Shown piece by piece: positions 11,407-13,091 of a stretch of 13,091 nt of DNA. The translations under genes and the position numbers were made by a program. Location of the stretch: assembly GCA_035547955.1 (NCBI GenBank), contig DASZTR010000058.1, positions 1 through 13,091 on the forward strand. Direction: 5' to 3'. Within the stretch, counting starts at the first letter, position 1. Every line of letters starts with the position of its first letter. This DNA comes from Nitrososphaera sp035547955. Its GTDB lineage: Archaea; Thermoproteota; Nitrososphaeria; Nitrososphaerales; Nitrososphaeraceae. The notes below the pieces were generated by a model. It saw only the letters and a program-made list of their open reading frames with translations. It had not been told where the DNA came from and did no database searches.

Positions 11407-12807
11407 TTACAGGATTGCGCGGGCTTTCAAAGAAAAGCTAGAAAAATCGTAAACCTCGACGCGTATTTTTTCTCCCAGCTTGAAATCGTCCGGCTTGCCG
11501 GAGAGGACCACTGGCTTGTATGCATAGTTCCTGCCCTGGGCGACCTTGCCAATTTCGTCTATTACGACATCACCCTGCCAGCCCTCCCACGAGGCGTTGC
11601 GCCTTTTTGCAATGTCACGTACAAGCCTCGTAAGCCGCTCGGACCTTTCTTTTGCCACCTGTGTGCTCACCCTACTATATTTCATCTTGGCGGACTCTGT
11701 CCCCGGCCGGGCGCTGTACCGTGAGATGTTGACTACGTCGGCCTGAGCCTCTCTGAGGAGATCAAGAGTCTTTTGAAAGTCCTGTTCGGTTTCTGAAGGA
11801 AAGCCGACTATGACGTCAGTAGATATCGTAAAATCAGGCATTTTTGCCCTCAGCGTTTTTACCGCGTCCAGAAACACCTGCGCGGTGTGGCCACGCTTCA
11901 TCTTTCTCAATATCCTTTCGCTCCCGCTCTGCACAGGCATGTGGATGAACCTAAACAGCCTGTCGCCGTGCTTGAGATACGCGTCGGCTATCTCGTCCAC
12001 CATGTCGGGCATGTACTGCGGGTTTAGCATACCGACGCGGATTTTAAAATCGCTGCCATCGATCCCTGTGCACACCCTCAAGAGCTCTGCAAGGTTCGTA
12101 CCCATGTCCCGCCCGTAGCATCCGCTATCAGTCGAGGTGAGCCAGACCTCCTTGCAGCCTGCTGCGACGTCGTCTCTCACCTGCCTTGCAATGTCGCCTA
12201 TCCTGTAGCTGTGTAGCCACCCCTTGGCGAGCTTTGTCTGGCAGAACGTGCACTCACTCATACACCCGCTTGCGATCTCGACAATGCTTACTACAGGGTT
12301 TATCCTGACCCTTGGGATGTTGACCTTCTCGGTTTTAGAATCTTCAAGTGCAACCTGGCGGCTTCCAGAGAATGCAGAATTGACGACGTCCGCCGAAAGC
12401 TCAAGGGAGTGGGGCCCCATCAGGCTTGCCGCCGGGCTGAGCAACTCCACCATCGCCCTGTCGGCCTTTGGGAGGCAGCCTGCAACGACTAGGGGCTTGC
12501 CTGTCTGGCCAAGTTGCTTGATCCGGTGGACCATCTTGTGCTCCGTCGTATCCTTTACAGAACAGGTCACTATGACGTTGAGGGAACCTTCTTTGCTGCT
12601 CGATGCAATCTCGTAACCGGCGTTCTTTAGGAGGCCGGTTATCATTTCCGAGTCCGCCATGCTGGCAGAGCAGCCGTACGCCTCTATCCACACCTTCTTG
12701 CCCACTGTTGTTGCAGCTGGCTCACTTTCCACTCTACTCCCTCCTTCCTGCCTTTTGATGAGATGAATTGACTCTATTAGCTTGGGCTTGAGCGACCTGA
12801 CGTACAT
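11407..12807 (-). CDS. tRNA t6A37 methylthiotransferase (e-MtaB / CDKAL1 type)
   Basis: Up to 466 residues. It adds a methylthio group to N6-threonylcarbamoyladenosine at tRNA position 37, steadying codon reading for ANN codons. The N-terminal UPF0004 domain carries the second cluster's cysteines Cys46 (YGCSAS), Cys82 (TCSVKDTTEHKM) and Cys111 (AGCLP). The radical-SAM domain has Cys182-x3-Cys186-x2-Cys189, and motifs such as HMPVQSGSERILRKMKRGHT and VIVGFPSETEQDF. A TRAM RNA-binding domain covers about 405-466. Start is uncertain: ATG 12807 has a TATA-like TTTTTAAACC about 35 bp upstream, while GTG 12732 (residue 26) has a strong ribosome-binding site; homology begins only at about residue 37, so either fits. 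Confidence 0.95.
   Translation of the reverse strand: MYVRSLKPKLIESIHLIKRQEGGSRVESEPAATTVGKKVWIEAYGCSASMADSEMITGLLKNAGYEIASSSKEGSLNVIVTCSVKDTTEHKMVHRIKQLGQTGKPLVVAGCLPKADRAMVELLSPAASLMGPHSLELSADVVNSAFSGSRQVALEDSKTEKVNIPRVRINPVVSIVEIASGCMSECTFCQTKLAKGWLHSYRIGDIARQVRDDVAAGCKEVWLTSTDSGCYGRDMGTNLAELLRVCTGIDGSDFKIRVGMLNPQYMPDMVDEIADAYLKHGDRLFRFIHMPVQSGSERILRKMKRGHTAQVFLDAVKTLRAKMPDFTISTDVIVGFPSETEQDFQKTLDLLREAQADVVNISRYSARPGTESAKMKYSRVSTQVAKERSERLTRLVRDIAKRRNASWEGWQGDVVIDEIGKVAQGRNYAYKPVVLSGKPDDFKLGEKIRVEVYDFSSFSLKARAIL
12737..12748 (-). promoter_or_regulatory. Internal ribosome-binding site favouring the GTG start
   Basis: The minus-strand sequence GGAAGGAGGGAG ends 4 bases before GTG at 12730-12732, so its GGAGG core is 7 bases upstream. 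It lies inside the longer methylthiotransferase frame. It suggests the real protein is 441 residues and that the 75 bp from 12807 form a leader. Confidence 0.45.
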
Positions 12808-12837
12808 ATGTATGCGTACTGCGTTTGGTAGAAAGTA

Positions 12838-12848
12838 TTGGTTTAAAA
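12838..12848 (-). promoter_or_regulatory. TATA element of the methylthiotransferase gene
   Basis: GATTTTTAAAC on the minus strand is the best TATA-like sequence upstream of this gene and would place the transcript start near 12817. Confidence 0.4.
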
Positions 12849-12918
12849 ATCCTATGCTTATTTTGGAAAAAGGCCCATGTTCGCAAGGACAGAGCTGGGC
12901 AGAGCGTGAAGAACTAAA

Positions 12919-12955
12919 CCGAAAGAGAAAGAGAAAGAGAGAAAGAGAGAAGATA
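12919..12955 (-). terminator. Polypyrimidine tract (GA repeat on plus strand)
   Basis: The plus strand is a GAAA/GA purine repeat (AAAGAGAAAGAGAAAGAGAG and more) from about 12921 to 12951. Read from the upstream minus-strand gene, it is a long CT-rich tract starting about 14 bp after the stop codon at 12966. Archaeal polymerases stop in T-rich tracts, so it is a plausible terminator; as a simple repeat it may also vary in length between strains. Confidence 0.4.
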
Positions 12956-12965
12956 TAGGTGTTTT

Positions 12966-13091
12966 TTACGCTTTTTTGTTTTGTGACCAGACCTCTGACA
13001 AGATGGCGACATAGGTCGTTACAAGCGCCCCGGATTCCATCGCGTCGCGGTGGTTTTCCATGTCGTTTCCAAGCGCCATAGTGAGCGCCTT
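12966..13091 (-). CDS. C-terminal end of an unknown protein (partial)
   Basis: 41 residues are visible before the TAA stop at 12966-12968; the gene enters from the right edge. The fragment reads KALTMALGNDMENHRDAMES and ends in a mostly hydrophobic helix followed by SQNKKA. Reading frame and codon use match the other genes of the window. No family can be given from this fragment. It lies upstream of, and in the same direction as, the methylthiotransferase gene but is separated by about 160 bp with its own likely terminator. Confidence 0.6.
   Translation of the reverse strand, partial: KALTMALGNDMENHRDAMESGALVTTYVAILSEVWSQNKKA

Overview
The window looks like chromosomal DNA of an ammonia-oxidising archaeon, most likely of the Nitrososphaera lineage (Thaumarchaeota / Nitrososphaeria). 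The evidence is archaeal/eukaryotic-type ribosomal proteins (L40e, L39e, L31e), an archaeal S-adenosylhomocysteine hydrolase without the bacterial C-terminal tail, an e-MtaB-type tRNA methylthiotransferase, a degenerate FtsZ homologue of the kind reported from Thaumarchaeota, a plastocyanin-like membrane-anchored protein, a long 3-hydroxyacyl-CoA dehydrogenase of the kind used in the 3-hydroxypropionate/4-hydroxybutyrate CO2-fixation cycle, and archaeal TATA-like promoters. The lineage is an inference; no database search was possible.

Layout. 1-950: the N-terminal part of a probable tyrosine recombinase (minus strand, running off the left edge), then a translationally coupled pair of small plus-strand genes (unknown protein and a cupin). 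951-1512: a spacer and the zinc-finger ribosomal protein L40e. 1513-5125: a gene-poor, AT-richer stretch. It contains one clear gene, a membrane-anchored cupredoxin that has lost its copper ligands. It also holds a possible frameshifted gene remnant, a possible 23-residue CxxC micro-protein, and many inverted repeats. Among these are three copies of a composite two-hairpin element of about 95-110 bp. 5126-5200: tRNA-Val(CAC), minus strand, bordering the gene-poor stretch.

5246-9240: metabolic genes. SAH hydrolase and a phosphoribosyltransferase lie on the minus strand. A LOG/TIGR00725-like nucleotide-binding protein is divergent from the phosphoribosyltransferase, the two sharing a 64-bp promoter region. 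The 3-hydroxyacyl-CoA dehydrogenase is on the minus strand. 9356-10071: a plus-strand ribosomal cluster L39e-L31e, followed by a 47-residue CxxC protein whose start codon overlaps the L31e stop. 10061-12807: minus-strand genes for a methylthiotransferase, an FtsZ-like protein and a small zinc-ribbon protein, the last converging on and overlapping the CxxC gene. 12966-13091: the C-terminus of an unknown minus-strand protein.

The most interesting material is the repeated two-hairpin element. Stem changes between copies preserve pairing, so it is either a structured small RNA family or a non-autonomous IS200/IS605-like (PATE-type) element. Next come the copper-less cupredoxin, the FtsZ homologue lacking the GTPase signature and T7-loop acidic residues, and the small CxxC genes too short for routine gene calling.
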